DNA of 64,000 bases from Maritalea mobilis (lineage in GTDB: Bacteria > Pseudomonadota > Alphaproteobacteria > Rhodobacterales > Rhodobacteraceae): contig NZ_JAHVKE010000001.1 in the NCBI RefSeq assembly GCF_019800885.1, positions 682,001-746,000 on the forward strand, in the 5' to 3' direction. The translations under genes were made by a program, and so were the position numbers. The notes beneath the pieces were generated by a model. That model saw only the letters and a list, made by a program, of their open reading frames with translations, did no database searches and was not told where the DNA came from. This document shows positions 18,486-27,630 of this stretch, piece by piece. Position 1 is the stretch's first letter, and every line of letters begins with the position of its first letter.

Positions 18486-20095
18486 GCCCCATTCCTGACG
18501 CTTTGCGCGAAGGCCACAAGCGCACGGGTCGAACCATCCTTGTCCGCTCCGTCCGCGTCGCCGGACAGAACCGGCTCCAACGCCTTGGCCAGTTCCTTGC
18601 CCAACTCCACGCCCCATTGGTCGAAGGAGTTGATGCCGAGGATCACGCCCTCGACAAACACCCGGTGTTCGTAGAGCGCGATGATCTGGCCCAGAACGAA
18701 GGGCGTCAGCTTGCGATACATCAGCGTGGTCGAGGGGCGATTGCCCGGGAAAACACGGTGGCGCGCCTGCCGGTCCAGCTCTGCGCCGTCCAGCCCCTTG
18801 GCCGCCATGATCTCGCGCGCCTCCTCAAGGCTGCGGCCGCGCATCAGCGCCTCGGACTGGGCAAGGCAATTGGCCAGAAGCAGGCGGTGATGATGGGCAA
18901 GGCCCGGCTCGTGCCCCTCGGCCGCGACGAGGAATTCGCAGGGCACCACGCGCGTGCCCTGGTGGATCAGCTGGTAGAAGGCGTGCTGGCCGTTGGTTCC
19001 CGGCTCCCCCCAGACGATGGGGCCGCTATCGGTGGCCAGATCGCTGCCATCCATCGCGACGCGCTTGCCATTGCTCTCCATTTCAAGCTGCTGGAGATAG
19101 GCCGGCAGGCGTGACAGGCGCTGGTCATAGGGCAGAACGGCGCGGGTGGCGTGGCCTTCCACCTGGTTGTGCCATATACCGACAAGGGCCAGAAGAACCG
19201 GCAGATTATCGGCCAGATCGGCCTCGCGGAAATGCGTGTCCATCGCGTGGCCGCCCGACAGGAACTCGGCGAAATCCTCGGGCCCGACCGCGATCATCAG
19301 GCCCAGACCGATGGGACCCCAGAGAGAATAGCGCCCGCCGACCCAATCCTCGAAACCGAAAACGCGCGACGGGTCGATCCCGAAAGCGGCGGTCTTGTCG
19401 GTCGCGCTGGACAGCGCCGCGAACTGGCTGGCCGGGTCGGCGACCTCGGCCGCCATCCATGCGCGCGCCGTTTCGGCATTGGTCATGGTCTCGATCGTGG
19501 TGAAGGTCTTGGAGGCGACGATCACCAATGTCGTTTTCGGGTCAATCCCTTGCAACGTGTCGTTGATGTGCGCGCCGTCAACGTTCGAGACATAATGCAG
19601 GCGCGGCCCGTCGTGATACGGCGCCAGCGCCAGCGTCGCCATCGCCGGCCCAAGATCAGAGCCGCCGATACCGATATTGACCACGTCCGTGTAGCGCCCG
19701 CCGCTGCCGGCAATCTCGCCCGACCGGACGGCCTGGGCGAATTGCGCCATGCGGGCGCGCGTCTCCAGCACGCCAGGGATCACGTTTTGCCCATCGACGC
19801 GCACATCGCCGCCGGGTGCCCGCAATGCCGTGTGAAGGACGGCACGGCCTTCGGTTTCATTGATCTTTTCGCCCGTGAACATGGCCTCGCGCCGCGCCTC
19901 GACCCCGCTCACACGCGCCAGTTCCAGCAGAAGCGACAACGCGCCCTCGTCGATCCGTGTTTTCGAGAAATCGAAGAGCAGCCCGTCCGACTGCCGCGAG
20001 AACGCCTCGACCCGCCCCGGGGCATCGAAGAGCGACAGGATCGAGCGCCCTGATTTCGCCGCGTGATGCGCCTTGAGATCTGACCAGATATCCAT
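18482..20095 (-). CDS. pgi: glucose-6-phosphate isomerase
   Basis: Pgi (537 aa) interconverts glucose-6-phosphate and fructose-6-phosphate. The first family signature [15 protein letters not shown] is present, as are [24 protein letters not shown] and [14 protein letters not shown] near the C-terminus. It is the last gene of a zwf-pgl-pgi operon, starting 24 bp after pgl. In a bacterium relying on the Entner-Doudoroff route, this enzyme mainly feeds fructose-6-phosphate back to glucose-6-phosphate. Confidence 0.97.
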   Translation of the reverse strand: MDIWSDLKAHHAAKSGRSILSLFDAPGRVEAFSRQSDGLLFDFSKTRIDEGALSLLLELARVSGVEARREAMFTGEKINETEGRAVLHTALRAPGGDVRVDGQNVIPGVLETRARMAQFAQAVRSGEIAGSGGRYTDVVNIGIGGSDLGPAMATLALAPYHDGPRLHYVSNVDGAHINDTLQGIDPKTTLVIVASKTFTTIETMTNAETARAWMAAEVADPASQFAALSSATDKTAAFGIDPSRVFGFEDWVGGRYSLWGPIGLGLMIAVGPEDFAEFLSGGHAMDTHFREADLADNLPVLLALVGIWHNQVEGHATRAVLPYDQRLSRLPAYLQQLEMESNGKRVAMDGSDLATDSGPIVWGEPGTNGQHAFYQLIHQGTRVVPCEFLVAAEGHEPGLAHHHRLLLANCLAQSEALMRGRSLEEAREIMAAKGLDGAELDRQARHRVFPGNRPSTTLMYRKLTPFVLGQIIALYEHRVFVEGVILGINSFDQWGVELGKELAKALEPVLSGDADGADKDGSTRALVAFAQSVRNGA

Positions 20096-20119
20096 GTCGT
20101 CCTTCCCGGATGAGTGATG

Positions 20120-20794
20120 TCAGTCGGCCCAGTGGACGACAGCGCGCCCCAGAACCGCGCGGATCGGTGCCTCCCGCACGGGCAGATGCGATGCGTTTTC
20201 CAGCGCCTCGCGCTTTTCAGGGCCGGTGATGAGGATATGCGTGCGCATCGCGCCCTTAAGAACCGGCGCGGTCAGGGTGATCCGCGGCTCGCCCGCGCCC
20301 TCAGCGCGCATCGCCATCAAGGGCGGCGCGCGGTCATCCAGCGCGGCAGCGAGGTTGTCGGCGCCGGGAAACAGGCTTGCCGTGTGCATGTCCGTGCCCA
20401 TGCCCAAAAGCAGGACCGAGATCGGCAAATGCGGCTTCAGCCCCTCTGCCAACGCGTCGAGCGCGTCCTCCGGACGCTCGGCGAGCGCGTAGAGGGGGAT
20501 CCACGTCGCCTCGGAGGCCTTTGATGTCAGGAGCCTTTTCTTCAGCAGCGCCGTGTTCGAGCGGGGGCTGTCCTCGGCCACCCAGCGCTCATCGTTCAAG
20601 ACCACCGAGATGCGCGACCAATCCAGCGCAAGTTCCGACAGCACGTCGAAAACTGGCCCCGGCGTGGTGCCGCCCGGCACGGAGAGGGTCGCGCGATCCT
20701 CGTGCAGCAGCGTTTCGGACAGTTCGCTGGCGATGCGGTCGGCAAGGTCCAGCATCATCGCCTCGCGATCGGGATAGGAGATGAACTCGTACAT
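20120..20794 (-). CDS. pgl: 6-phosphogluconolactonase
   Basis: Pgl (224 aa, DevB type) hydrolyses 6-phosphogluconolactone to 6-phosphogluconate. VPGGTTPGPVFDVLS and WSRISVVLNDERWV match the family, as does LLLGMGTDMHTASLFPG. In the last segment the usual Gly-x-Asp-Gly-His reads GTDMH, a small departure at the position after Asp. The start codon overlaps the zwf stop (TGATG), implying translational coupling. Confidence 0.93.
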   Translation of the reverse strand: MYEFISYPDREAMMLDLADRIASELSETLLHEDRATLSVPGGTTPGPVFDVLSELALDWSRISVVLNDERWVAEDSPRSNTALLKKRLLTSKASEATWIPLYALAERPEDALDALAEGLKPHLPISVLLLGMGTDMHTASLFPGADNLAAALDDRAPPLMAMRAEGAGEPRITLTAPVLKGAMRTHILITGPEKREALENASHLPVREAPIRAVLGRAVVHWAD

Positions 20795-22242
20795 CAGCCC
20801 ACCTCCCGCCAGCGGCGACTGTCGCGATGCATCAGGATGGCGCTGTCCTCGGGCCCGGCGCTGCCCGGCTCGTAGGGGACAGGGCGGTCACCCCGCTCGG
20901 TCCAGGCCTCGATCAACGGATCGGTCCAGGCCCAGGCGGCCTCGACCTCGTCACCGCGCATGAAGAGGGTCTGGTTGCCCCGGATCACGTCCATGATGAG
21001 CCGTTCATAGGCATCGGGCACATCCGCCGCCTCGGGCCCCAGCGCATCGGCAAAGCTCATGTCCAGCGGCACGTCGATCAGGCGCATGCCCCCCGGCCCC
21101 GGTTCCTTGATGGTGACGCTCAGGTCGATCCCTTCATCGGGCTGCAAGCGGATCGACAGGATATTGGGCCGGCTGCCCGCATCCTCGTCGAAGATGGAAT
21201 GGGGCGGTTCCTTGAAATGGACGACGATCTCGGATTTGCGGGTCTTCAGCCGTTTGCCGGTGCGCAGGTAGAAGGGCGTGCCGTTCCAGCGCCAGTTCGC
21301 GATATGCAGCTTCATGGCGATGAAACTTTCGGTGCGGCTGTCGGGTTCCTCGACATCGTCGAGATAGGACGGGTTATCCCCCGCCTTGTATTGCCCGCGC
21401 ACGATATCCTTCAGCGGGGGCGATTGCAGGGCGCGGATCACCTTGAGTTTCTCGTCCCGCACCGCGTCGGGTTCGAACCGGCTGGGCGGCTCCATCGCGG
21501 TCAGGCACAACAGCTGCATCAGGTGGTTCTGCACCATGTCCCGCATCGCGCCCGACTTGTCGTAATAGGAGCCGCGACCGCCCACGCCCACGGATTCGGC
21601 CACGGTGATCTGGACGTGATCGACGTATTGCGCGTTCCACAGCGGTTCGAACAGAACATTGCCGAAGCGCACCGCCATCAGGTTCTGGACCGTCTCTTTC
21701 CCAAGGTAATGGTCGATCCGGTAGATCTGGCTTTCGTCGAAATGTTCCGCCAGCGTCGCGTTGAGCGATCTCGCGGTGCCCAGATCACGCCCGAAGGGTT
21801 TTTCGACGACGATCCGCGCCCCCTCATGCGCGATCCCGTGATGGTGCAATCGCTCGGCCAGATCCCCGAACAGCGCCGGGGCGACCGAGAAATAGAAGGC
21901 CTGCACGACATCGTCGCGCATCTTCGATTTCAGGTCAGACCAGCCGCCTTCGCCCTTGGCGTCGACGGGAAGGTAATCCACCCGGTCGAGAAATCCGGCC
22001 ATGCCGTCAGGGTCGGCCGCCGATCTCGGGGCGAATTCCTTGAGCGCCTCGGCCACCCAGTCGCGATACTCTTGCGGAGATTGCTCGGTCCGGGCCGCGC
22101 CGATGATGCGCGCTTCCCTGGGCATCTGCTCATCACAGAACCGCCGATAGAGCGCGGGCAGGATCTTGCGCCGGGCCAGGTCGCCCGTGCCGCCGAAAAT
22201 CACGAGGTCGAACGGATCGACCGGGATGACGCGCGAAACCAT
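20794..22242 (-). CDS. zwf: glucose-6-phosphate 1-dehydrogenase
   Basis: Zwf (482 aa) oxidises glucose-6-phosphate to 6-phosphogluconolactone with NADP+, the entry to the Entner-Doudoroff and pentose-phosphate routes. The cofactor motif VIFGGTGDLARRK and the active-site signature RIDHYLGKE are present. The ATG at 22242 is chosen because GGAGA lies about 6 bp upstream; a TTG four codons earlier overlaps that site. It leads the zwf-pgl-pgi operon. A 12-bp palindrome 22 bp before the start is shared exactly with edd, so both are likely under the same LacI-type regulator. Confidence 0.97.
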   Translation of the reverse strand: MVSRVIPVDPFDLVIFGGTGDLARRKILPALYRRFCDEQMPREARIIGAARTEQSPQEYRDWVAEALKEFAPRSAADPDGMAGFLDRVDYLPVDAKGEGGWSDLKSKMRDDVVQAFYFSVAPALFGDLAERLHHHGIAHEGARIVVEKPFGRDLGTARSLNATLAEHFDESQIYRIDHYLGKETVQNLMAVRFGNVLFEPLWNAQYVDHVQITVAESVGVGGRGSYYDKSGAMRDMVQNHLMQLLCLTAMEPPSRFEPDAVRDEKLKVIRALQSPPLKDIVRGQYKAGDNPSYLDDVEEPDSRTESFIAMKLHIANWRWNGTPFYLRTGKRLKTRKSEIVVHFKEPPHSIFDEDAGSRPNILSIRLQPDEGIDLSVTIKEPGPGGMRLIDVPLDMSFADALGPEAADVPDAYERLIMDVIRGNQTLFMRGDEVEAAWAWTDPLIEAWTERGDRPVPYEPGSAGPEDSAILMHRDSRRWREVG

Positions 22243-22263
22243 GGGTGTCTCCAACTTCGCCGT

Positions 22264-22275
22264 GTTAGCGCTAAC
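22264..22275. promoter_or_regulatory. LacI-type operator at zwf
   Basis: GTTAGCGCTAAC is a perfect 12-bp palindrome, 22 bp before the zwf start codon. The identical sequence precedes edd at 36005-36016. The central CG and A-GCGC-T core are typical of LacI-family operators. Confidence 0.75.
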
Positions 22276-22359
22276 GGGCGCAATTTCCCCCGAGATACAC
22301 CGCGTTTCGGATAAAGTCTACCAGATGCGCAAACGGCCTCAACCGGGCAAGCGGGCGCG

Positions 22360-23316
22360 TCACGGCTGCATCGCGCAGATCAGTTCAAACAGTACCGACA
22401 CCCCAAGCCACGACGTATTCCCCGACGGATCGAAGGGCGGCGACACTTCGACCAGGTCGGTGCCGATGATATCCAGCCCCCGCAGCGCGCGCACGCATTG
22501 GATCGCCTCGAAACTGGTGGGGCCGCCGACCTCGGGCGTGCCGGTCCCCGGCGCATAGGCGGGGTCGATGAAATCGATGTCGAAGCTGACATAGACCGGT
22601 CCGCCGCCCACGACCGCGCGCGCCTCATCCATCACCGAGGACCAGCCGCGCTCCATGCAGGTTTCTATCGGCAGGATATGCACGCCCTTATCGCGCCCGT
22701 AATCGAAATCCGAGGTGTTGTAGGAGGTGCCGCGCATCCCCGCCATAAAGGTGCGGTGCGGGTCGATGCAGCCTTCTTCGATCGCCTGCCGGAACGGATT
22801 GCCATGGGTCAGGGTCTTGCCGCCGAAATAGGGCGGATAGAGGTCGGTATGGCTATCCAGCAAGATCAGGCCGAACGCCTCGCCGCGATGTTTGCGCAGC
22901 GCCCGCAGCACCGTCAGCGTGCACAGGTGGTCGCCCCCCACCATGACGGGCCGGATATCGTTGGACAGCATCGAGGCGATGGCGGCCTCGGCGGCCTCCA
23001 GCGCCTCGTCCTGGTCGACCGGGCTCATCGCGACATCGCCCATGTCGGCGCATCGCGCGGCCGAAAACGGAAGCTGGCCGGTCGAGCGGTTCATCTCGCG
23101 GATCATGGTCGAGGCATCGCGCAGGCCCCGCGGCCCGTGGCGCGCGCCGGGGCGGTTCGACGTGGCCCCGTCCCACGGCATCCCGATCAGGCCGATCTCG
23201 ACCTCGGGCGCGCGCGGATCGTCCGGCGCGATCTGCGGCAGGCGCATGAAGCTGGGAACGCCGGCATAACGCGGCAACACGGCGCCAGAGATCGGGGTCC
23301 AGTCGATATCACTCAT
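22360..23316 (-). CDS. agmatinase/arginase (ureohydrolase) family protein
   Basis: This 318-aa protein is a manganese ureohydrolase that should cleave a guanidino compound to urea and an amine. Metal-binding blocks are MVGGDHLCTL, LLDSHTDLYPPYF and SFDIDFIDPAYAPGTGTPE. The second block reads D-S-H rather than the usual D-A-H, but the metal-binding Asp and His are kept. Agmatine, guanidinobutyrate, guanidinopropionate or guanidine are all possible substrates. It lies beyond the zwf promoter region, transcribed toward the HNH gene's side on the minus strand. Confidence 0.85.
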   Translation of the reverse strand: MSDIDWTPISGAVLPRYAGVPSFMRLPQIAPDDPRAPEVEIGLIGMPWDGATSNRPGARHGPRGLRDASTMIREMNRSTGQLPFSAARCADMGDVAMSPVDQDEALEAAEAAIASMLSNDIRPVMVGGDHLCTLTVLRALRKHRGEAFGLILLDSHTDLYPPYFGGKTLTHGNPFRQAIEEGCIDPHRTFMAGMRGTSYNTSDFDYGRDKGVHILPIETCMERGWSSVMDEARAVVGGGPVYVSFDIDFIDPAYAPGTGTPEVGGPTSFEAIQCVRALRGLDIIGTDLVEVSPPFDPSGNTSWLGVSVLFELICAMQP

Positions 23317-23371
23317 GTCAGGGCCTTTCGCGGTGGGGTCAGCGGCACGCTAGCCCCCGTTTGGCCCCGTG

Positions 23372-23968
23372 TCACGCCTCCAGCTCGGCGTCCCAGTAGA
23401 GGAAATCGAGCCAGCTTTCATGCAGGTGGTTTGGCGGGAACTTGCGCCCCATGTTGCGCAATTCCTCGGCACCCGGCTGACGCGGCGCCTTGCGCAGCGC
23501 CATGCTCGACTCGCGCAAGCTCTTGGAGCCCTTGCGCAGGTTGCACCTGGAACACGCCGCGACGACGTTTTCCCAGCTGGTGATGCCGCCCCGCGCCCGT
23601 GGCACGACATGGTCAAAGGTCAGGTCCCCTTTCGCGCCGCAATACTGGCAGGAGAATTCGTCCCTCAGAAAAAGATTGAAGCGCGTGAAGGCCACGCGCT
23701 TCTGCGGTTTGATGAAATCCTTGAGAACGACGACCGAAGGTATTCGGATCTGCGTCGAGGGCGAGCGCACCACCGTGTCGTATTCGGCCACGATCTGCAC
23801 CCGGTCGAGCCAGACCGCCTTGACGGCCTCCTGCCAAGGCCAGAGCGACAGGGGATAGTAGCTCAGGGGCCGGTAATCGGCATTCAGCACCAAGGCCGGA
23901 TGATCCTTGAGCGCGCCCGGCTCCCGCACGAAATGGGTTCTGAACTCGGTATCGGCCGCAACTTGCAT
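23372..23968 (-). CDS. HNH endonuclease family protein
   Basis: This 198-aa protein contains an HNH domain with two zinc-type CxxC pairs (FSCQYCGAKGDLTFDHVVPRARGG, then VVAACSRCNLRKGSKS). The catalytic His is in the FDHVVPR segment. The N-terminal half (LNADYRPLSYYPLSLWPWQEAV) is the conserved extension found in a stand-alone HNH family common in alphaproteobacteria. The start is chosen for GGAGGCGGAG upstream; longer frames exist. It is not next to methylase or phage genes, so a restriction or mobile role is not indicated. Confidence 0.8.
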   Translation of the reverse strand: MQVAADTEFRTHFVREPGALKDHPALVLNADYRPLSYYPLSLWPWQEAVKAVWLDRVQIVAEYDTVVRSPSTQIRIPSVVVLKDFIKPQKRVAFTRFNLFLRDEFSCQYCGAKGDLTFDHVVPRARGGITSWENVVAACSRCNLRKGSKSLRESSMALRKAPRQPGAEELRNMGRKFPPNHLHESWLDFLYWDAELEA

Positions 23969-24165
23969 GGGTGACTCCGCCTCCGCCCTGACTGCCCGTC
24001 TTTTTGGCACCAGAGCGGGAGCACCCGCCCCAGCTATGCCTCCACTATATCTAGGCTTAACCATCGGGCAAGCAAAACTAGATGCTGTGTGTGGCGCGGA
24101 CTGCTTAACGCACAAGCCTGACAGTTTCGTGACGGTTTTTCAGGCAGAGACGGAACGCTGCGCGT

Positions 24166-24834
24166 CTAGTCGATGCCCAGCTTTTCGCGCAGGAAGGCCA
24201 GGGCAACCGACAACCCGTCGGGCGCGATACCATGGGCCGTGCCCTTCATGATATGGGCATAAACCTCGTCCCAACCCGCTTTCTGTAGCGCCTCGGCGGC
24301 TTCGGGCAGCGATTGCGGCGGCACGACATCGTCCTGGTCGCCGTGGATCAACAGGACAGGCGGGCGCGCGACCGTTTCCTTGGCCAACGCCTCCGGCTCC
24401 AGCAAGCGGCCCGAAAAGCCGACGACGCCGGCGAACCGCGCGGGCCGGCGCGGGGCGACATGCAGGCTCATCATCGTGCCCTGGGAAAAGCCCACCAGCG
24501 CGACCTGCTCGGGCGCGATGCCTTCCTCGGCCATGAGCGTGTCGAGAAACGCGTTCAAATCCTCCACCGCCCGCGCCATGCCTTCGGCGGCCTGCTCCTC
24601 GGAGGAGCCGTCGATCCAGGGGATCGGGAACCACTGGAACCCCATCGGGTTCATCACCGAGCGTTCCGGCGCATCGGGCGCGACGAAGACCGTGTCGGGC
24701 ATATGCGGCGCCAGCGGATCGGCAAGCCCCAGCAGGTCCTTTCCGTCCGCGCCATAGCCATGCAGGAAGATCACGAGGCTTTTCGCCTGCCCCGAGGCAG
24801 CGGGCTTGCGGCCATATTCCAATACGCGTGTCAC
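24166..24834 (-). CDS. alpha/beta-hydrolase, carboxylesterase/phospholipase family
   Basis: This 222-aa esterase has the family order for a Ser-Asp-His triad: oxyanion segment VIFLHGYGADGKDLLGL, nucleophile Ser in LVGFSQGTMMSLH, Asp in LLIHGDQDDVVP, and His in KGTAHGIAPDG. It resembles the YpfH/acyl-protein thioesterase-like group that hydrolyses short-chain esters. A GTG start at 24834 is chosen because GGAGG lies 8 bp upstream and it overlaps the stop of the upstream glycosylase gene (GTGA), indicating coupled translation. Confidence 0.85.
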   Translation of the reverse strand: MTRVLEYGRKPAASGQAKSLVIFLHGYGADGKDLLGLADPLAPHMPDTVFVAPDAPERSVMNPMGFQWFPIPWIDGSSEEQAAEGMARAVEDLNAFLDTLMAEEGIAPEQVALVGFSQGTMMSLHVAPRRPARFAGVVGFSGRLLEPEALAKETVARPPVLLIHGDQDDVVPPQSLPEAAEALQKAGWDEVYAHIMKGTAHGIAPDGLSVALAFLREKLGID

Positions 24835-25460
24835 AGGGCACCCTCCCGATCGGTTTCCCAGCGGTAGTAGACCCAGAGCGCGCGGGCGGCAACCGCGCGC
24901 ACGGGCGACCAGGCCTCGGCCATGTCGCGCAGGTCGCGTTCCGAGGGGCGATCGGACAGATCGAAGAGCCGTTTCGCCGCCTCCTGCAAGGCCAGGTCGC
25001 CCGCCGCGAAGACATCCATGTGGCCGAGCGCAAACTTCGCGTAAATCTCCGCCGTCCAGCGCCCGATCCCGGGCAAGGCCACCAGCGTTTCGATCACGTC
25101 CTCGGTCTCTGCCGCACGCAAGCCGTCCCAATCGACGCCCGCCGCGGCCAATGCCCGGATGTAGCGCAGTTTTGGCCGGCTCAGGCCGCAGCCGCGCAAC
25201 GCGTCGTCCGACGCGCCGCGCACCGCCCCCTCTTGCGTCAGGCCCGCCGCCTCCAGCCGCCCCCAGATGGCCGCCGCGCTGGCGGTCGAAACCTGTTGCC
25301 CCACGATGGCCTGCGCCAACGCGGCGAACCCGTCCACCCGCCGCCGCAAGGGCAAGGGTCCGTTCGCCACAACCGGGCCGAAGCGCGGCTCCAGCGCCAC
25401 CAGCAGGGCGGCCCCGTCAGCAAGGTCGGCCTCCGTTTCGATCCTGTCGGGAAGTCGCAC
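24831..25460 (-). CDS. DNA-3-methyladenine glycosylase II (AlkA-type, HhH-GPD)
   Basis: This 209-aa protein is a helix-hairpin-helix glycosylase that excises alkylated purines. AQAIVGQQVSTASAAAIW is the family entry helix, LVALPGIGRWTAEIYAKFALG is the hairpin, and the Asp in VFAAGDLALQEAA is the catalytic residue. It lacks the N-terminal domain of E. coli AlkA, like many short bacterial relatives. A GTG start at 25460 follows GGGGGAGG. It is coupled to the downstream esterase by a 4-bp overlap. A repeat element lies directly upstream. Confidence 0.85.
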   Translation of the reverse strand: MRLPDRIETEADLADGAALLVALEPRFGPVVANGPLPLRRRVDGFAALAQAIVGQQVSTASAAAIWGRLEAAGLTQEGAVRGASDDALRGCGLSRPKLRYIRALAAAGVDWDGLRAAETEDVIETLVALPGIGRWTAEIYAKFALGHMDVFAAGDLALQEAAKRLFDLSDRPSERDLRDMAEAWSPVRAVAARALWVYYRWETDREGAL

Positions 25461-25469
25461 CACCCCTCC

Positions 25470-25530
25470 CCCTTCATCTTGGCCAAAAACCTCTCCGGGG
25501 AGCGCGAGGGGTGGAAAACCCCTCGCTGGC
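25470..25530. repeat. Rhodobacteraceae-type intergenic palindromic repeat
   Basis: CCCTTCATCTTGGCCAAAAAC (25470-25490) is followed by a hairpin with arms GCGAGGGG (25504-25511) and CCCCTCGC (25519-25526). Nearly the same leader occurs at 56704-56727 after another operon. It sits between the divergent alkA-type and MFS genes. Confidence 0.65.
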
Positions 25531-25601
25531 CGGGCCTCAAACCCGTTGACCACGTCACGTTCCTCTGGACCGTTCCCGCGCCATCCTATACCCGTCGCCC
25601 C

Positions 25602-26843
25602 ATGACCGACGCCACCCTGACCCCGGAAGAGATCGAAGGCGACCGCCGCGCAAAGCGTAACGTCGCCGTCCTCGTCATGGCACAAGCCATCCTCGGCAGC
25701 CAGATGCCCATGATTTTCACCGTGGGCGGACTTGCGGGGCTGATGATCGCGCCCAACCCGGCCTTGGCCACGATCCCGATCTCGCTGATCGTCTTTGGCT
25801 CGATGACCACCGCGCTCTGGCTCTCGCCGCTGATGCAGCATTTCGGGCGGCGCGCGGGCTTTTTCATCGGGGCCGCGGGCGGTGCAACCGGGGCCGCCGT
25901 CTCGGCCTGGGGGCTGTGGACCGACAGTTTCGCGCTGTTCCTGGTCGGTGCCTATATCACCGGCATCTACATGTCGGCGCAGGGGTTCTACCGCTTCGCC
26001 GCGGCCGACACCGCGTCGGAGAAGTTCCGCCCCAAGGCAATTTCCTACGTCATGGCAGGCGGCCTGATCTCGGCCCTGATCGGGCCGCAGATGGTCAAGT
26101 TCACCACCGACGCGACGGTGATCCCCTTCGTGGGCACCTATGCCTTCGTCGTCTTGATCAACCTCGTCGGGATGGCGCTGTTCCTGTTTCTCGACCTGCC
26201 CAAACCCACAGCACACACGCGCGCCGCAGCCAAGGCCAATCGCGGCCGCACCCATGCGGAGCTTTTGAAGGATCCGCGCATTTCCGTCGCGATCATCTGC
26301 GGCATGGTCTCCTACGCGCTGATGAACCTGATGATGACCTCGACGCCGCTAGCCGTGGTGGGCTGCGGCTTCACGACCGGATCGGCGGCGGATGTCGTCT
26401 CGGCCCATGTCGTGGCCATGTTCGCCCCGTCCTTCGTGACCGGCCACCTGATCGCGCGGTTCGGCGCGATGCGGATCGTCGCGCTGGGGTTGTTCCTGCT
26501 GGCGCTTGCCGGGGGCGTCGCCCTGACGGGGGTGGAGCTTTACCAGTTCTTCGGCGCGCTGGTGCTGCTCGGCGTGGGGTGGAATTTCGGCTTCATCGGC
26601 GCGACGGCCATGCTGACCCAGGCGCATGAGCCGCATGAGCGCGGGCGCGTGCAGGGCATGAACGATTTCCTCGTCTTCGGCTGCGTCACCATCGCCTCGC
26701 TGGCCTCGGGCTTCTTGATGAGTTCGGGCGCGGACACGCAAGCCGGCTGGACGGCGGTCAATATCGCCATGGTCCCCTTCCTCGCGCTGGCGGGTGGGGC
26801 GCTGATCTGGCTCGCGATGCGTCCCAAGGACCTCTACGCGTAA
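25602..26843 (+). CDS. MFS transporter
   Basis: This 413-aa inner-membrane protein has about 12 predicted helices and a major-facilitator layout. The first loop motif is degenerate (PLMQHFGRRAGFFIGA) and the central cytoplasmic loop is charged (about residues 195-225). It resembles the uncharacterised bacterial MFS group without drug-transport hallmarks. The ATG at 25602 is used. It diverges from the alkA-type gene across a repeat element. The substrate cannot be assigned. Confidence 0.8.
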   Translation: MTDATLTPEEIEGDRRAKRNVAVLVMAQAILGSQMPMIFTVGGLAGLMIAPNPALATIPISLIVFGSMTTALWLSPLMQHFGRRAGFFIGAAGGATGAAVSAWGLWTDSFALFLVGAYITGIYMSAQGFYRFAAADTASEKFRPKAISYVMAGGLISALIGPQMVKFTTDATVIPFVGTYAFVVLINLVGMALFLFLDLPKPTAHTRAAAKANRGRTHAELLKDPRISVAIICGMVSYALMNLMMTSTPLAVVGCGFTTGSAADVVSAHVVAMFAPSFVTGHLIARFGAMRIVALGLFLLALAGGVALTGVELYQFFGALVLLGVGWNFGFIGATAMLTQAHEPHERGRVQGMNDFLVFGCVTIASLASGFLMSSGADTQAGWTAVNIAMVPFLALAGGALIWLAMRPKDLYA

Positions 26844-26850
26844 GCGGTCG

Positions 26851-27630
26851 CTACCAGCGCCCGGTCAAGGCGACGCGGGCCAGCCGAAAGCGCGAGGCCG
26901 CCTCGCCCATGCCCAAACGGCCCTCCGCCACGCGGGTCGGCTCGGCCACCGCCTGCCGCAGGATCGAATCGGCCTGCCACCCGGCATAAAGCGCGGGCGC
27001 AGCCGCCTTGGGCACCTCACGCCGCCGCGCGCGGGCTGCGGCCAGCCGCTCCACCCCACGCTGCGCCAGGTCCCGCACCGCCTCGGGCCGCCCATCGACC
27101 AGCGGCACCCGGCCCCGCCGTTCCAGTTCCGGCACAGCGCGCAGGAAATTCGCCAGCGCGGCGGCCCAGGCATGGTCGCGCACGGCCTGTTCCGCCCTGG
27201 GACCGGCCCCGAGGGCGCGGGCGGCCACCCAGGCGAGGTTTGCGCCGGTCGCGTCGAGATAGTCCTCGAAATGCGCCGCATCCTCGAAGGCGTCGCGGTA
27301 GATGTCCCAGCGGCGCGCCGCGACCAGACGGTCGAGCAGCGGCGCATCCTCGGGGCGCACGGCCTCTGACAACGGGGCGGCGACCTCATGCGCGCGCGGT
27401 GCTGCGCCCTGCCCGATCTCCTCGGCCACGTCGCGCCAGAATTGCAGGCGCATCTCGGCGATCATCGTCTCTTCCGTCACCCAGGGGGCGCGGCTGACCT
27501 CAATGTTGAACGCATAGAGCGGGAACAGGATCGCGCGCGCCGGAACAGGCGCGGCCATGGCGGCGCGGAACCGGTCGGGGTCGCCCCGTTCCACCAGTGC
27601 GGCACAGGCCGCAACCCCGTCCGGCCTCAT
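26851..27630 (-). CDS. squalene/phytoene synthase-fold protein, NDUFAF6-like
   Basis: This 259-aa protein has the squalene/phytoene synthase fold but lacks the Asp-rich prenyl-diphosphate motifs expected of an active enzyme. The segments LYAFNIEVSRAPWV, MIAEMRLQFWRDVAEEI and YLDATGANLAWVAARALG resemble mitochondrial complex I assembly factor NDUFAF6 more than carotenoid enzymes. The ATG start overlaps the cimA stop (ATGA), so translation is coupled. A role in respiratory complex I assembly is an inference; an annotation as phytoene synthase would probably be wrong. No other carotenoid gene is nearby. Confidence 0.7.
   Translation of the reverse strand: MRPDGVAACAALVERGDPDRFRAAMAAPVPARAILFPLYAFNIEVSRAPWVTEETMIAEMRLQFWRDVAEEIGQGAAPRAHEVAAPLSEAVRPEDAPLLDRLVAARRWDIYRDAFEDAAHFEDYLDATGANLAWVAARALGAGPRAEQAVRDHAWAAALANFLRAVPELERRGRVPLVDGRPEAVRDLAQRGVERLAAARARRREVPKAAAPALYAGWQADSILRQAVAEPTRVAEGRLGMGEAASRFRLARVALTGRW

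Noticed and set aside
23372-23968. HNH nuclease as part of a restriction or phage-defence island
   Set aside because: No methyltransferase, integrase or defence partner is nearby, and the gene resembles a stand-alone family common in these genomes.
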